DNA of 64,000 nucleotides from Sulfobacillus sp. (lineage in GTDB: Bacteria; Bacillota; Sulfobacillia; Sulfobacillales; Sulfobacillaceae), in contig DAIDDL010000014.1 in the NCBI GenBank assembly GCA_027309085.1, positions 21,906 to 85,905 on the forward strand, given 5' to 3'. The position numbers and the translations under genes were made by a program. The stretch's first letter is position 1. Every line of letters starts with the position of its first letter. Under the pieces are notes generated by a model, which had not been told where the DNA came from, did no database searches, and was given only the letters and a program-made list of their open reading frames with translations. Positions 41,497 through 49,621 of this stretch are shown piece by piece.

Positions 41497-41899
41497 GGCC
41501 GCTACATTGCCACCCGCAGTCAAAACCACCGTACTATCCTTGCTCGCACACGACACCATCGATCCCCAAAAGACAGGGTGGGACGGCACCCTCAGAATTT
41601 TCGTCCCCGACGAGACCGTACCGCGGTTAGCGCAATCCGGTGACCCCACCATCCGTCAAGCGATTGCCCAGAGCCCCCGTCTCCATACCGCGTTAGCACA
41701 AATCTTAGCCAGGGATGTCGCTGAGGGCATACTGTTGCGGCTGGCGATCAATCCTCGCACTCCACAAACCGTACTCCGACAGCTTCTGGACAATCCCCAT
41801 CTCTCACCCAACATCCTCGCGGTGATCCGTGAGCACCCGCATTGTTCTCAGGCATTAGACGCCAACATCCGTCAACGCTTAGAGGCTATACCGTCCTAA
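41477..41899 (+). CDS. Helical-repeat (LRV-like) protein
   Basis: A 140-residue protein. Residues ~55-130 show short repeated units (IRQAIAQSPRLHTALAQILA, LRLAINPRTPQTVLRQLLDN, NPHLSPNILAVIREHP) typical of leucine-rich-variant/HEAT-like solenoids. Overlaps the HNH gene by 20 bases. Likely a protein-binding scaffold. Confidence 0.6.
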   Translation: MFVLYLEAATLPPAVKTTVLSLLAHDTIDPQKTGWDGTLRIFVPDETVPRLAQSGDPTIRQAIAQSPRLHTALAQILARDVAEGILLRLAINPRTPQTVLRQLLDNPHLSPNILAVIREHPHCSQALDANIRQRLEAIPS

Positions 41900-41920
41900 G
41901 CTTGATTTGCTAGGTGCTCC

Positions 41921-42190
41921 ATGCCGTATTTCACGGATGGCCCCACGTTTGGTCGCCAGCTCCAACAACTCTGGAGGCAGAACGCTTGTATGCAAGAAGA
42001 GTGAGCTGCTGCGCTGACCCAACGGTCAGGCGCCACACGGGTCCATATGCGGCCCAATCACGAAAGACGCCTCACGCGCTGAGAGGACACACTGCTCTGG
42101 ATTTACGCGGGCTCCTCCGACAAAAAAAACGGATCGGGCAAAGGCTCTAAGCCATGGACCTCTATGCGGTATGCTACAATGACGGGAAAC
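41921..42190 (+). pseudogene. Eroded frame with two in-frame TGA codons
   Basis: The frame MPYFTDGPTFGRQLQQLWRQ runs to TGA at 42002, then AAALTQRSGATRVHMRPNHE and a second TGA at 42080, then EDTLLWIYAGSSDKKNG. It is in phase with the gene at 42212. The text looks partly coding. A decayed gene is more likely than an active one. Confidence 0.35.
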
Positions 42191-42211
42191 CCCCGTGAAA
42201 GGAGCGCTCGC

Positions 42212-42496
42212 GTGGACAAAGAATGGGACACCTTGCAGGCTATCTTTGCCTTGCCCGCCTTAGCCAACCAGCGTCAGGCGATCATGGCCTATGTGGACCC
42301 TTTTCGGCGTTCAGTCAACTGGCCGGATCTCGATGCGGCCGCCGCGTCGTGGAGTCACGGAGAACGGGTGCTCGTGCGTCTCGCGCAAACCTTATGGAGT
42401 GCGACCGATTTGTTGGCCCTGGACGAACTGCGCGTGCTCGATCCGGACACGGCCCAGCAGGTCTTAACGATTATCCAGCGCTGCTACTGGGGCTAA
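42212..42496 (+). CDS. Conserved-type hypothetical protein (GTG start)
   Basis: A 94-residue protein with SWSHGERVLVRLAQTLWSAT and LDPDTAQQVLTIIQ, a pattern I recognise from small phage/plasmid proteins of unknown function. AAAGGAGCGC lies 8 bases before the GTG. Confidence 0.62.
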   Translation: MDKEWDTLQAIFALPALANQRQAIMAYVDPFRRSVNWPDLDAAAASWSHGERVLVRLAQTLWSATDLLALDELRVLDPDTAQQVLTIIQRCYWG

Positions 42497-42532
42497 CCCT
42501 GACAGACGGAGCGGCCTTGATGCGGGTCACAG

Positions 42533-42561
42533 TTGACAGAACTCGTGAGGCATAGTATAAC
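42533..42561 (+). promoter_or_regulatory. Sigma-70-type promoter of a non-coding RNA
   Basis: TTGACA (42533-42538), 17-base spacer, TATAAC (42556-42561). No gene follows on this strand before the terminator at 42706. Confidence 0.75.
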
Positions 42562-42567
42562 GAAACC

Positions 42568-42741
42568 GTAGACCACATAAAAGCCGCCCGAGTTAGGGTA
42601 AACTCAGGCGGCACCGGTTCAGCTTTGCGAGTCGGGGGCGTTAGATTTTCAGGCTTTTTGGGCGCGAACCGTTAGAACCTGAAGACCCCAAAAATGTTTT
42701 TCTTGGAAATAGCGTCGTGTGGCGCTATTTCTTCTTTTTTG
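42568..42741 (+). ncRNA. Putative antisense RNA converging on a small toxin gene
   Basis: A promoter-to-terminator unit of about 170 bases without an open frame. It contains the hairpin GCCGCCcGAGTT / AACTCaGGCGGC (42583-42612) and ends at a strong terminator. It converges on a minus-strand 28-residue toxin gene and overlaps its 3' end, the layout of RNA II in par/Fst loci. Confidence 0.6.
42706..42741 (+). terminator. Rho-independent terminator
   Basis: GAAATAGCG-tcgtgtgg-CGCTATTTC followed by TTCTTTTTTT. The stem also contains the stop codon of the minus-strand toxin. Confidence 0.82.
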
Positions 42742-42811
42742 GCTTGAGCAGGATGTGCAGGACCTGTTTCAGTATCGCTGGTGGAGCTACGATAATCACC
42801 ACAGGGAGCAT
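42725..42811 (-). CDS. Fst/Ldr-like small hydrophobic toxin
   Basis: A 28-residue peptide, MLPVVIIVAPPAILKQVLHI then LLKPKKKK: one membrane span with the V-A-P motif near the start and a Lys tail, as in Fst-type toxins. GAGGAGGACGG precedes the ATG on the minus strand. Its ribosome-binding site is buried in a stem (42819-42865) and an RNA converges from the other strand. Confidence 0.62.
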   Translation of the reverse strand: MLPVVIIVAPPAILKQVLHILLKPKKKK

Positions 42812-42818
42812 CGCCCGT

Positions 42819-42865
42819 CCTCCTCTCTCGACCCGCTACGCCGAACCGGCAATATCGAGAGGAGG
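42819..42865 (-). promoter_or_regulatory. Stem hiding the toxin ribosome-binding site
   Basis: On the minus strand CCTCCTCTC (42865-42857) pairs with GAGAGGAGG (42827-42819), which is the Shine-Dalgarno of the toxin. Same design as at 21721-21787. Confidence 0.6.
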
Positions 42866-42985
42866 CAACCCAGGCACCATTCGCGTATCTATCCTTAATA
42901 TAACATACGGATGTTTGTCCGGCTTGTCTTTTCCTCGTCCTCTCCGCTATGATCAGGCTATCGCCATCAGCCAGGAGGGATTGCT

Positions 42986-43177
42986 ATGCGACAAAAAGCC
43001 CGCCATCAAGATGCCCGTGCCGGCCAGACCTTGTGGCGCAAAGACCACGGCACCTACACCGCTGTAACCGTCACCGCTGTCACCCCCAGCCCCAAAGGTT
43101 TCAAGGTCCACTATCACGAGGCCGACGGACGCCCTGGCAAATGCTTGCTGGACGCTTTGTACTGCCGTATTGACTGA
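42986..43177 (+). CDS. Small basic protein
   Basis: A 63-residue protein (MRQKARHQDARAGQTLWRKD...) with a strand-rich centre (YTAVTVTAVTPSPKGFKVHY). CAGGAGGG precedes the ATG. A promoter-like TTGTCT, 18 bases, TATGAT lies just upstream. Confidence 0.58.
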   Translation: MRQKARHQDARAGQTLWRKDHGTYTAVTVTAVTPSPKGFKVHYHEADGRPGKCLLDALYCRID

Positions 43178-43580
43178 CCCGTCACCTGCGGGCGGAGTGC
43201 CTGGCCTGGGGATGAGCTCTCGACACTTCTGGGGAGTTTTGTTACCCTATTAGGCTCTTTCTCAAATCCAGTGAGGAAGATGTGCCTCTTGAGCGCATGA
43301 TAGGCATTAAGCCTCTCTATCCCAGCGGCATTCAGCTCCTATCACCGGATTCGAGACAGAGCCTCATATGCTCATGCTACTTCTGATTTAACTTGATGTC
43401 ACAGCTCTCGCGCTAAAAGCCGCCTCCGCCTGTCTCCAGTGAATGGGCTGGTCTGGCTAAGTTTCTAACAGGCATTTGGATAGCGCTCTGTCATCTCCTG
43501 ATAATGCGCTCAGGCATCCGGTTGCTGCAACAAACGGCCTGTAAGGCTCGCATTAGGGACAGGGCTTGGGCAAGCGGGTT
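43178..43580. other. Intergenic stretch, strand-switch region
   Basis: No convincing gene on either strand. Coding direction changes from plus to minus across this area. Probably eroded DNA. Confidence 0.4.
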
Positions 43581-43730
43581 TCAGTCTTGGTACAGGCTGA
43601 AAAATTGCAGCAATCTTTCCACCTGCGCCGCATCCTGATACACCGCGTGTTGCCGATACTCTTGAATGACGGCCGCCACGTCATCCTTCACGGTGGGCTG
43701 ACGTTTCTTACCGTTAAGGCCCTCGACGAA
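43581..43730 (-). pseudogene. C-terminal fragment of an unknown gene
   Basis: The minus frame reads FVEGLNGKKRQPTVKDDVAA then VIQEYRQHAVYQDAAQVERL and ends LLQFFSLYQD-stop, with a TGA just upstream and no start. Protein-like, perhaps a remnant of a mobile-element protein. Confidence 0.4.
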
Positions 43731-44036
43731 TCATGACCGGACGATGCGTACGCAAAAACGAGACGGTTCTACATTGCCATGGGGTTTAGACCCCTAGAGG
43801 TGTTTCCCACCCTATGGGGAGACAGGAACCCGTGTCTCTTCATGGCCAAATGCATGTCGCATGCCATCCCCAACCAAGTAAGCCAAACGATGCTCGCAAC
43901 CCGCCCAGAGGATCAAGCTTAAAGCATTTTTGGTCTCGTTAGCCTGAAGATGCGACTAGGCGGCACCAGAAGCGTAAGAGTCCGTCCCCGTTGCAAGATA
44001 ATGGGCCAAAGCGGACAAGCCGTGTTCCTGGCTGTC
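43731..44036. other. Intergenic stretch
   Basis: No supported gene or repeat was seen. Confidence 0.35.
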
Positions 44037-44258
44037 TCACAGGGCGTCATCCGGGATTACCTGAAAGATCTCGTCCCACGTAAAGCCAACCAAAAGAAAC
44101 CCCGCAATGGCTCGTGCCCCAGCATTTCGTTTGCCAGCCAACACCCGATTGAGATAAGAATAGGCGACTTCCATCCGCTTTGCGAGGTCTCGTTCACTCA
44201 GCTGTCTATGAGCCATATACTCTCGAATCTTTTGCACATCCAAGACCAACTGTGCCAT
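44037..44258 (-). CDS. XRE-family helix-turn-helix regulator
   Basis: A 73-residue Cro/C1-type repressor: IREYMAHRQLSERDLAKRME, VAYSYLNRVLAGKRN. A single HTH fills the protein. AAAGGGG precedes the ATG. The direct repeat GGGAATTG-tt-GGGAATTG (44321-44338) upstream could be its operator. Confidence 0.82.
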   Translation of the reverse strand: MAQLVLDVQKIREYMAHRQLSERDLAKRMEVAYSYLNRVLAGKRNAGARAIAGFLLVGFTWDEIFQVIPDDAL

Positions 44259-44335
44259 CCGTTTCTGCCCCTTTCATGATGTCATTCGTAGCATATCCAA
44301 CACCCTCACGCTTGCCTACCGGGAATTGTTGGGAA

Positions 44336-44365
44336 TTGCCTGACATCATAAAACATGTCAGGCAA
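44336..44365. promoter_or_regulatory. Inverted repeat upstream of the XRE gene
   Basis: TTGCCTGACAT-cataaaac-ATGTCAGGCAA, 11 perfect base pairs. Operator or terminator. Confidence 0.5.
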
Positions 44366-44717
44366 CGGGCTGTGGTTTTGATCCGTCACCGTCAGACGGG
44401 CATGGGCCCGCAGCGCCTCCCAGGAGGATGCATGGACATCATGAGGGAGAGCCTCATCACCCGCGTGGTGTTCGCAGAAAATCGACGCGCGCCGTGACTC
44501 GGAACCTGGCACAGACCCGGGAGGCCACGAAGACATAGGACAGGACACCCCCCAAAGTCTGGGGAGGGGAGAGGGCTGGGGTTCTTGGAGCGGGACGGTG
44601 GGCGCTCATCTCGTAGGGGGGCCGCGTCATCCGACGCCGCCTTCCACACGCCGCAGATGAGCCCGGGAGTCTCTCCCGTTAGGCTCCTCGACAGCGGTCT
44701 CTTGTGGTGAGAGATGG
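44366..44717. other. Intergenic stretch
   Basis: No supported gene. A 21-codon frame at about 44432 follows AGGAGG but shows no other sign of being real. Confidence 0.35.
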
Positions 44718-45188
44718 CTAGCCTGGCACGTAATTCTCCGCACTCTGCCAGTGCATGACCGCTAACAATTGACCGTCTGGTGTTATGTCTTACGTTATTT
44801 GGCCACCCAACTCTCAACTTAGCTAGCCGAGTATGGGGGCAGGCGTTTGGTCGCTAAGCAAACCGGTGGAGGCTCTTGACGAGTACTTTTGCCCGCGGTA
44901 GCGGCGGTCCAGAGCGCATGGATGCGGCTGTGCGGACTCTGGACCGCCGACTGCCCCGGGCGGTATCCCCAAGAGAGAGCGTCCACAGAGAGTCTGGATG
45001 CGGCGGAGAATGTTGAGAAAAACACGTGCATTTCCGGCCAAATAACGTGAGAAGCGACAGTCTGGGCCCCTGACCGGTAGGGGAGCGACGCCCACTTCCG
45101 GACCTTCATAGACGGTTTGGAGGAGGATCTCCTCGCCGCACACAGCACACCGTATCGATCGTGACGGCCGACCCTTTGTTTTCCCCAT
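44718..45188 (-). pseudogene. Small Cys-pair gene split by a MITE
   Basis: GAAAGGACG precedes the ATG at 45188. The frame reads MGKTKGRPSRSIRCAVCGEE and on to VRGPD, where the MITE at 44781-45059 starts. Removing the MITE and one copy of the 6-base target duplication GTCTGG restores the frame, GPDGQLLAVMHWQSAENYVP then G and stop at 44718. The intact protein would have about 62 residues with one C-x-x-C. Confidence 0.7.
44781..45059. mobile_element. MITE, family 1, copy A (279 bp)
   Basis: Ends TGTTATGTC...ACGTTATTTGGCC and its imperfect complement GGCCAAATAACGT...GCGACA, flanked by the duplication GTCTGG. Same length and about the same sequence as the copy inside the CRISPR array (61707). 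A strong internal inverted repeat GCGGTCCAGAG / CTCTGGACCGC is present. No transposase frame, so non-autonomous. Confidence 0.82.
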
Positions 45189-45360
45189 CGCGCTCGTCCT
45201 TTCTCCCTGCCCCCAGGGTATCCTGAGGTCTCAAAACGCAATCACCGTACCCGTATCTCCTTGCGAGAAGGGTCTGCCGGTCCCCTCTGAGCGCTGGTCG
45301 GCCACAGAGGGATGGCAGCGCTGGATGCGCACCCGCTCGCGGAACATCTCCGGCCACCGC

Positions 45361-46035
45361 TCAATTTGGGGACTTCCCCCGGCTCACGGCATCGGCTTCC
45401 ATCTGCACAGGGACCGTCGTCCACCCGAGTTGCCTGGCAATCAGATACCGGCGATAACCATCTTTCAGCAGATACCCCGGCGGTTCTACGGTCCGTTCCA
45501 CCACGAGGGGTTCATCCAATTGGCCCTGCTCCCGGATCTGGGCCTGCAATTCCGCCGTCCGTGGGGCACTCGGCGGCGTGCGCAGAAACGCGTCTGGGAT
45601 GGCAATCTGCTCCAACGGTACCACCGGATACGCCGACAGGTCGGGCCGAGACCCCGCAGACGGGTGGCGTGGAGCGACCTCGGGGCGGATAGGCGGCGCG
45701 GGCGCTGCGGACGGATTGTCTGGCACGAGGGATTCCTTCGCCAGGAGCTCCTCCACCTTCAATGCAATCACCCCGATTTCCCCTGGGCACTCCGAGAGGG
45801 GCAAATCGGCGACCAATTCTCCTTGCACTAACAGCCGGTGATCAGGCTGCCGGGGGAATCCGAGTTTTTTGCCGGCCTTTTTCGCCACGAAGACCGAAAA
45901 CGTCAGCACACTGGCCGGAGACAATCCTTTCGGCGGAGCCGGCGAGCCGCCTTCTTCCATCTCGAATCGAAAATATTGGGACGTTTCGACAATCGGGCCG
46001 GTGGGCCGTCCGGTCAGGGTGATTTTGGCTCCCAT
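45361..46035 (-). CDS. OB-fold-like / ParB-domain fusion protein
   Basis: A 224-residue protein. The N-terminal ~95 residues (KITLTGRPTGPIVETSQYFR, TFSVFVAKKAGKKLG, HRLLVQGELVADLPLSECPG) look like an OB-fold strand set of an SSB-like domain. After a Pro-rich linker, residues ~130-215 form a ParB/Srx-type domain (YPVVPLEQIAIPDAFLR, LQAQIREQGQLDEPLVVE, LLKDGYRRYLIARQLGW). No helix-turn-helix follows. GAGGAGAGG precedes the ATG. Confidence 0.65.
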   Translation of the reverse strand: MGAKITLTGRPTGPIVETSQYFRFEMEEGGSPAPPKGLSPASVLTFSVFVAKKAGKKLGFPRQPDHRLLVQGELVADLPLSECPGEIGVIALKVEELLAKESLVPDNPSAAPAPPIRPEVAPRHPSAGSRPDLSAYPVVPLEQIAIPDAFLRTPPSAPRTAELQAQIREQGQLDEPLVVERTVEPPGYLLKDGYRRYLIARQLGWTTVPVQMEADAVSRGKSPN

Positions 46036-46525
46036 CGCAATCCTCTCCTCCTCATGACGTGGCTATGCAGTTCTCAGGCATGTCGGGCTGGATAGCGATC
46101 GCGGAGCAAACATTCGCCGGGCTCACGATCGGAGAAGTGTTGATAAGAGCCTTTCGGCCCTGTGGCACGGGATACCACTCTCTGCCCCACGACCGCGCGC
46201 CAGTCCCCCTGATCTCTCCCCCACAAAACCTTGCCGACTGCCGTATCCTCGATACCCGCTTGGAGGCCACGCGTGTTCCGCCTGGTCTCGTAGACTTCCT
46301 AAACCTGCTCGGCGGCTGCTTGCTGGCGTCAGCCTGTCTTCCTATTTTACCGTATTCTGGTGGACCCCGGTCCCCCTTGGTGTCCTAGAGTGGCGGCAGA
46401 CGGTTTCTCCAGGAGGTTCTTGAAAAATGCCCGAGCGTGACCGTTGAGACTAGAGGCCGGGGGAGTGCAGGCTCGCCATCGCCGGAGCCTGTGGGAACGG
46501 GCAGGGAGGGGCCTGTGAAAGGTAC
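46036..46525. other. Intergenic stretch
   Basis: No supported gene. Open frames exist on both strands (46052-46270 minus, 46059-46388 plus) but neither has a good ribosome-binding site. Confidence 0.35.
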
Positions 46526-46551
46526 GCGAGAGAACGATATCATTCTCTCGC
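46526..46551. promoter_or_regulatory. 26-bp near-perfect palindrome upstream of the recombinase
   Basis: Arms GCGAGAGAAC and ATTCTCTCGC around the centre GATATC. Size and layout (10-base arms, 6-base centre) resemble a tyrosine-recombinase core site; an operator or hairpin is the alternative. Confidence 0.5.
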
Positions 46552-46662
46552 CGTCAATCCAAAACCCGCCACGCCCTCCCCTCCCTCCCTTTCGGTCGGG
46601 CGGAATTCGTGATACCCTCAGGGAAAAGACGACGCCCGAGGAGGCGGATCGGAGGCCTAATC

Positions 46663-47478
46663 ATGACGGAGACCGAAATCCTCGACACCTGGCTGCTCAA
46701 AAAAAGTCCCAAAACCCAACAAATGTATACCGCCACGTGGCAGGCCTTCTTTGCCTGGGCGCGCACGCCGGCGGCGGAGGTCACCGTCCCCCTCATTCAC
46801 ACATGGCTGGCCCAGTTGCCCGGCTCTCCGGCCACGCATACGCGCAAAATCAGGACCTTGCGGTCGTATTATGCGTGGGGCATCGCCCTGGGGGCCTGGA
46901 CTGACAATCCGTTCGAGCGGTTGGCGACCCCCGACCCGCCCACACGCCTGGCGCAACGCATTCCGTCGGCCGAGGATCTTCACGCCCTCGTGCAGGCGGC
47001 GGACCAGGACAGCCCAGCGGCCTACGCGTTCATTCACCTCCTCATGGGCACCGGCTGCGCCCTCCACGCCCTGACGCTCGCCCACTGGACGGATTGGCAG
47101 CCCGGCGCGTCTCTGTGGATCTTTTCGTCCCACGGGCACCACCGGCCCGTGCCCCTGGGCGCGGACACCCAGGCGGCGATCCAGCGCTGGCACGACACGC
47201 TGGCGCCCGCGTCGCCGACGACCCCGATCTTTCCCAGCCCCAAAAAGCCCGCGCACAGTCTTACCGTCAGTGCCCTCACCGACTGGTTTCACCGCCTCAC
47301 CTCAGCCGCTCGCCTGCCGGACACCCTGACCCCCCGCTGGCTGCGCAATTATTATGGCCTCACCCAACTCCAGCAAGGGGTCCCGCTGTCGGTCGTCCAA
47401 CACCGCATGGGTCATGCCTGGATTCTCACCACGCTGCCCTATGAGACCTTAGCGAAAAAGTTCCCGCCGTCGTCGTAA
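46663..47478 (+). CDS. Tyrosine recombinase lacking key catalytic residues
   Basis: A 271-residue XerC/D-like protein. The N-terminal SAM-like core-binding domain (SPKTQQMYTATWQAFFAWA) is followed by the catalytic fold. The first Arg box reads MGTGCALHALTLAHW where T-G-L-R-x-x-E-L is expected, so Arg I is absent. The H-x-L-R box is RWLRNYYGL with Arg instead of His; GH and the terminal Tyr (TTLPYETL) are kept. It may be inactive or a regulator. GGAGGCC precedes the ATG. Confidence 0.75.
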   Translation: MTETEILDTWLLKKSPKTQQMYTATWQAFFAWARTPAAEVTVPLIHTWLAQLPGSPATHTRKIRTLRSYYAWGIALGAWTDNPFERLATPDPPTRLAQRIPSAEDLHALVQAADQDSPAAYAFIHLLMGTGCALHALTLAHWTDWQPGASLWIFSSHGHHRPVPLGADTQAAIQRWHDTLAPASPTTPIFPSPKKPAHSLTVSALTDWFHRLTSAARLPDTLTPRWLRNYYGLTQLQQGVPLSVVQHRMGHAWILTTLPYETLAKKFPPSS

Positions 47479-47738
47479 CCGCCACGCCGTCGCGCCCTAC
47501 GGGGTCACGGGGCCTTGCGCGTAATCTGTTCAGCACTCAAGAGAACTTAACTCAGTAGGCCAGTTGTTTGGGCAATTGCTCGTGAGCTTTACAGAGCTTA
47601 AGCTGGAGTCAATCCAGGAAGGTCCCCGCCGGAATGGAAGGAGGGCCTAAGACCCGTTAAATATTACCAGGCAAAATATTTGCATCCTCGCTGGTTTGCT
47701 GCAGGCAGGTTGTTATTTAAGTGCCCATTACCGCGGGG
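47479..47738. other. Intergenic stretch
   Basis: Short AT-richer sequence between convergent genes; no feature recognised. Confidence 0.35.
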
Positions 47739-48014
47739 CTACAAGTTTCTCTTGGTAGCGTCTTCTGCTAGTCTCGAGGCTTCCGTAAAACTCCCAACCA
47801 TCGCTAAGACATACATCGCTATAATAGACGCGATGATCAATATTCTCCATGCTAGTCTAAGTGTCCACTTGATCATCAGCCAAACAAGTAAGAGTAACCC
47901 GGTTACCACTCTCCAAGTTTCCTGTCCTAAGGTGCCGTAAGGATCACTCCCCAGCTCTCTTATCCCATCTTGAGACACTTCTAAGTATACATAATCCCTA
48001 TTTCTCTTCCACAT
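47739..48014 (-). CDS. Small membrane protein
   Basis: A 91-residue protein. A soluble N-terminus (MWKRNRDYVYLEVSQDGIRE) is followed by two hydrophobic stretches (VVTGLLLLVWLMIKW and LIIASIIAMYVLAMVG). GAAGGAGAG precedes this ATG; a longer start at 48131 overlaps the next gene. Function unknown. Confidence 0.55.
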   Translation of the reverse strand: MWKRNRDYVYLEVSQDGIRELGSDPYGTLGQETWRVVTGLLLLVWLMIKWTLRLAWRILIIASIIAMYVLAMVGSFTEASRLAEDATKRNL

Positions 48015-48064
48015 CCCCGATCTCTCCTTCACCTTTATCCTCTTTACCAAGGGTTCCCTCTCCA

Positions 48065-48937
48065 TTACACACTCGAACAATAATAGCCATCTTCTCCGCG
48101 GACCAGCACAAGAACACCCTCTGGACCACAATATTTCAGATTCTTTAAATCAGTAATTGCGGTTTTCAATGTCCCCTCAGTATATCCTGCAGCTAGCCCG
48201 TCCTCTAAGCGCATACTCCCCACAGTGGCGATCTGTTCGCGAATCCATTGCTTGGCGCCCACACCATTTCGTGTTGGCGTTCGTGCGACTGGGGAGGCGG
48301 ATTTCCCCACCCGAATGGCTGTCACTACCTGGTGGTCCTCTGCCCGATGGAGTTGAATCTCTAGGCCCATCACTTCAGTGGGATGCATCTGCCCGTGGAG
48401 AAAATCGATAATGCGCACCAGTTCCCGCGGCAAATGATCGGCAACAAAAAGACAACGAAACCTCCCGATAGCAATATTTTTGGTGACGCGATTCCAAAAT
48501 TTCTCAGGGGTATTCTCTTCAGTCAGGAATTCCGCTAAGACAGCCGCTGGGTCTAGTCCATTCACCTGGGATGTGTGCTCCCAAGTTTGCTTCAAAAAAT
48601 CGTCCGTCCAAAACGCGGCAGCGTTAGCCAAATATTCCAACATCTGTCCGACCACCTCACGGTGAATGCGAGAATCTTCCCGCCGCTTCACCTCCACCAA
48701 CGTGGGTATCCCGGTCTCATCAAGAAAGACATGATCGACACTCCATCGAAGCACACCCGTATCGTCCGGCACGCCCATTTCGCGTGCTACCAAAACCCAG
48801 CGTCCCCCCAATACCTGCTCAAGGATTTCCGGGTGGTCAGCTAAGAGCCTTTGCAGCACATCCTCCGAAGCAAAAGGCTCCAGCGCGAATGGAACTAGAT
48901 CCTGATCGCGCTGATAAAGGAAAGTCGGTTTGGACAT
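48065..48937 (-). CDS. PD-(D/E)XK nuclease-like protein
   Basis: A 290-residue protein. The nuclease core is WSVDHVFLDETGIPTLVEVK followed by RREDSRIHREVVGQMLEYLA: Asp, E-V-K and a helix with Gln, as in NucS/RecB-type restriction-like enzymes. The C-terminal ~65 residues look like a winged helix. AAGGAGG precedes the ATG. It sits in a likely defence cluster. Confidence 0.75.
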   Translation of the reverse strand: MSKPTFLYQRDQDLVPFALEPFASEDVLQRLLADHPEILEQVLGGRWVLVAREMGVPDDTGVLRWSVDHVFLDETGIPTLVEVKRREDSRIHREVVGQMLEYLANAAAFWTDDFLKQTWEHTSQVNGLDPAAVLAEFLTEENTPEKFWNRVTKNIAIGRFRCLFVADHLPRELVRIIDFLHGQMHPTEVMGLEIQLHRAEDHQVVTAIRVGKSASPVARTPTRNGVGAKQWIREQIATVGSMRLEDGLAAGYTEGTLKTAITDLKNLKYCGPEGVLVLVRGEDGYYCSSV

Positions 48938-49076
48938 GAGACTCCCTCCTTAGAATACACACTTAGGCAACGCGCATTAATTACCTTAACTATGATACCG
49001 ACGTTCACGCTATCAACACGTGGTTTCGCCATTCGAGTCAAAAAAGTTATTGCAACGCGGCGACTTACATCTTCAC

Positions 49077-49618
49077 CTAGTTGCCCCGTCGCCTCGAATC
49101 AGGTTCCAAGGTTGGGGGAGGATAGGCTTGCCATGTCAGTTCCGCATCGGCTTCAATTACCCATTGTTGTTGGCGATACTGATACTTGCAGAGATCCACC
49201 CCCCGATGACTCCGCCACCATCCTTGTTGGGTTTGAAAATAACGATCGTGGAACGAGTAGGGGAGCGTCGGCAGAATTTTGATAGTCATCCCTAATCGAA
49301 CCTCCTGCTCACGGCACCACTGCCGCACCATATTTAGTTTCTGTCGATCGGAGTTGCCCACAGCAGCGAGAGTCACCTCCCCCCTGGCTGCCATTCGGCG
49401 AATTCCTCCAGGACCCACTGGAGGTTCGTTGGGTAACGGGAATGGACGTCGTTCCAATGTTTGACGATGTTCTGATCATAGATGCGCAGGATTTTGGTCC
49501 GGCGAAATATGGAATGCCAAACCACTTCTGAAAATTCCTCACGCGACCACACCTTGTCACCAGAAGGGCGTGGAGGCAACACCTTGCCGGTTTCCCAAGG
49601 TTTCGCCAACCCCATCAT
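49077..49618 (-). pseudogene. PLD-like (MIT_C-type) gene with a frameshift in a G6 run
   Basis: Two overlapping minus frames join into one protein if the G6 run near 49380-49385 had seven G. The first part is MMGLAKPWETGKVLPPRPSG ... VHSRYPTNLQWVLEEFAEWQ then PGG. The second is EVTLAAVGNSDRQKLNMVRQ ... TIKILPTLPYSFHDRYFQTQ and GWWRSHRGVDLCK. The H-D-R and R-G-x-D motifs recall the PLD-like MIT_C domain. Indel, assembly error or programmed frameshift. Confidence 0.55.
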
Positions 49619-49621
49619 CAG

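Noticed and set aside
6709..42082. TGA recoded as tryptophan across the element
   Set aside because: Many solid genes end in TGA, often as ATGA overlaps (for example ssb, abiEii, PRTRC-C, csm3), and one broken gene carries TAA, so a general code change does not fit.
42568..42741. 6S RNA as identity of the ~170-base RNA
   Set aside because: It lacks the long hairpin with a central bubble and its ends do not pair; convergence on a toxin gene explains it better.
44819..45059. Minus-strand frame inside the MITE as a coding sequence
   Set aside because: It exists only as a fusion of the interrupted gene with MITE sequence; the second MITE copy carries no separate start.
46052..46388. Small frames on both strands between the ParB fusion and the recombinase
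   Set aside because: Neither has a credible ribosome-binding site or recognisable motif.
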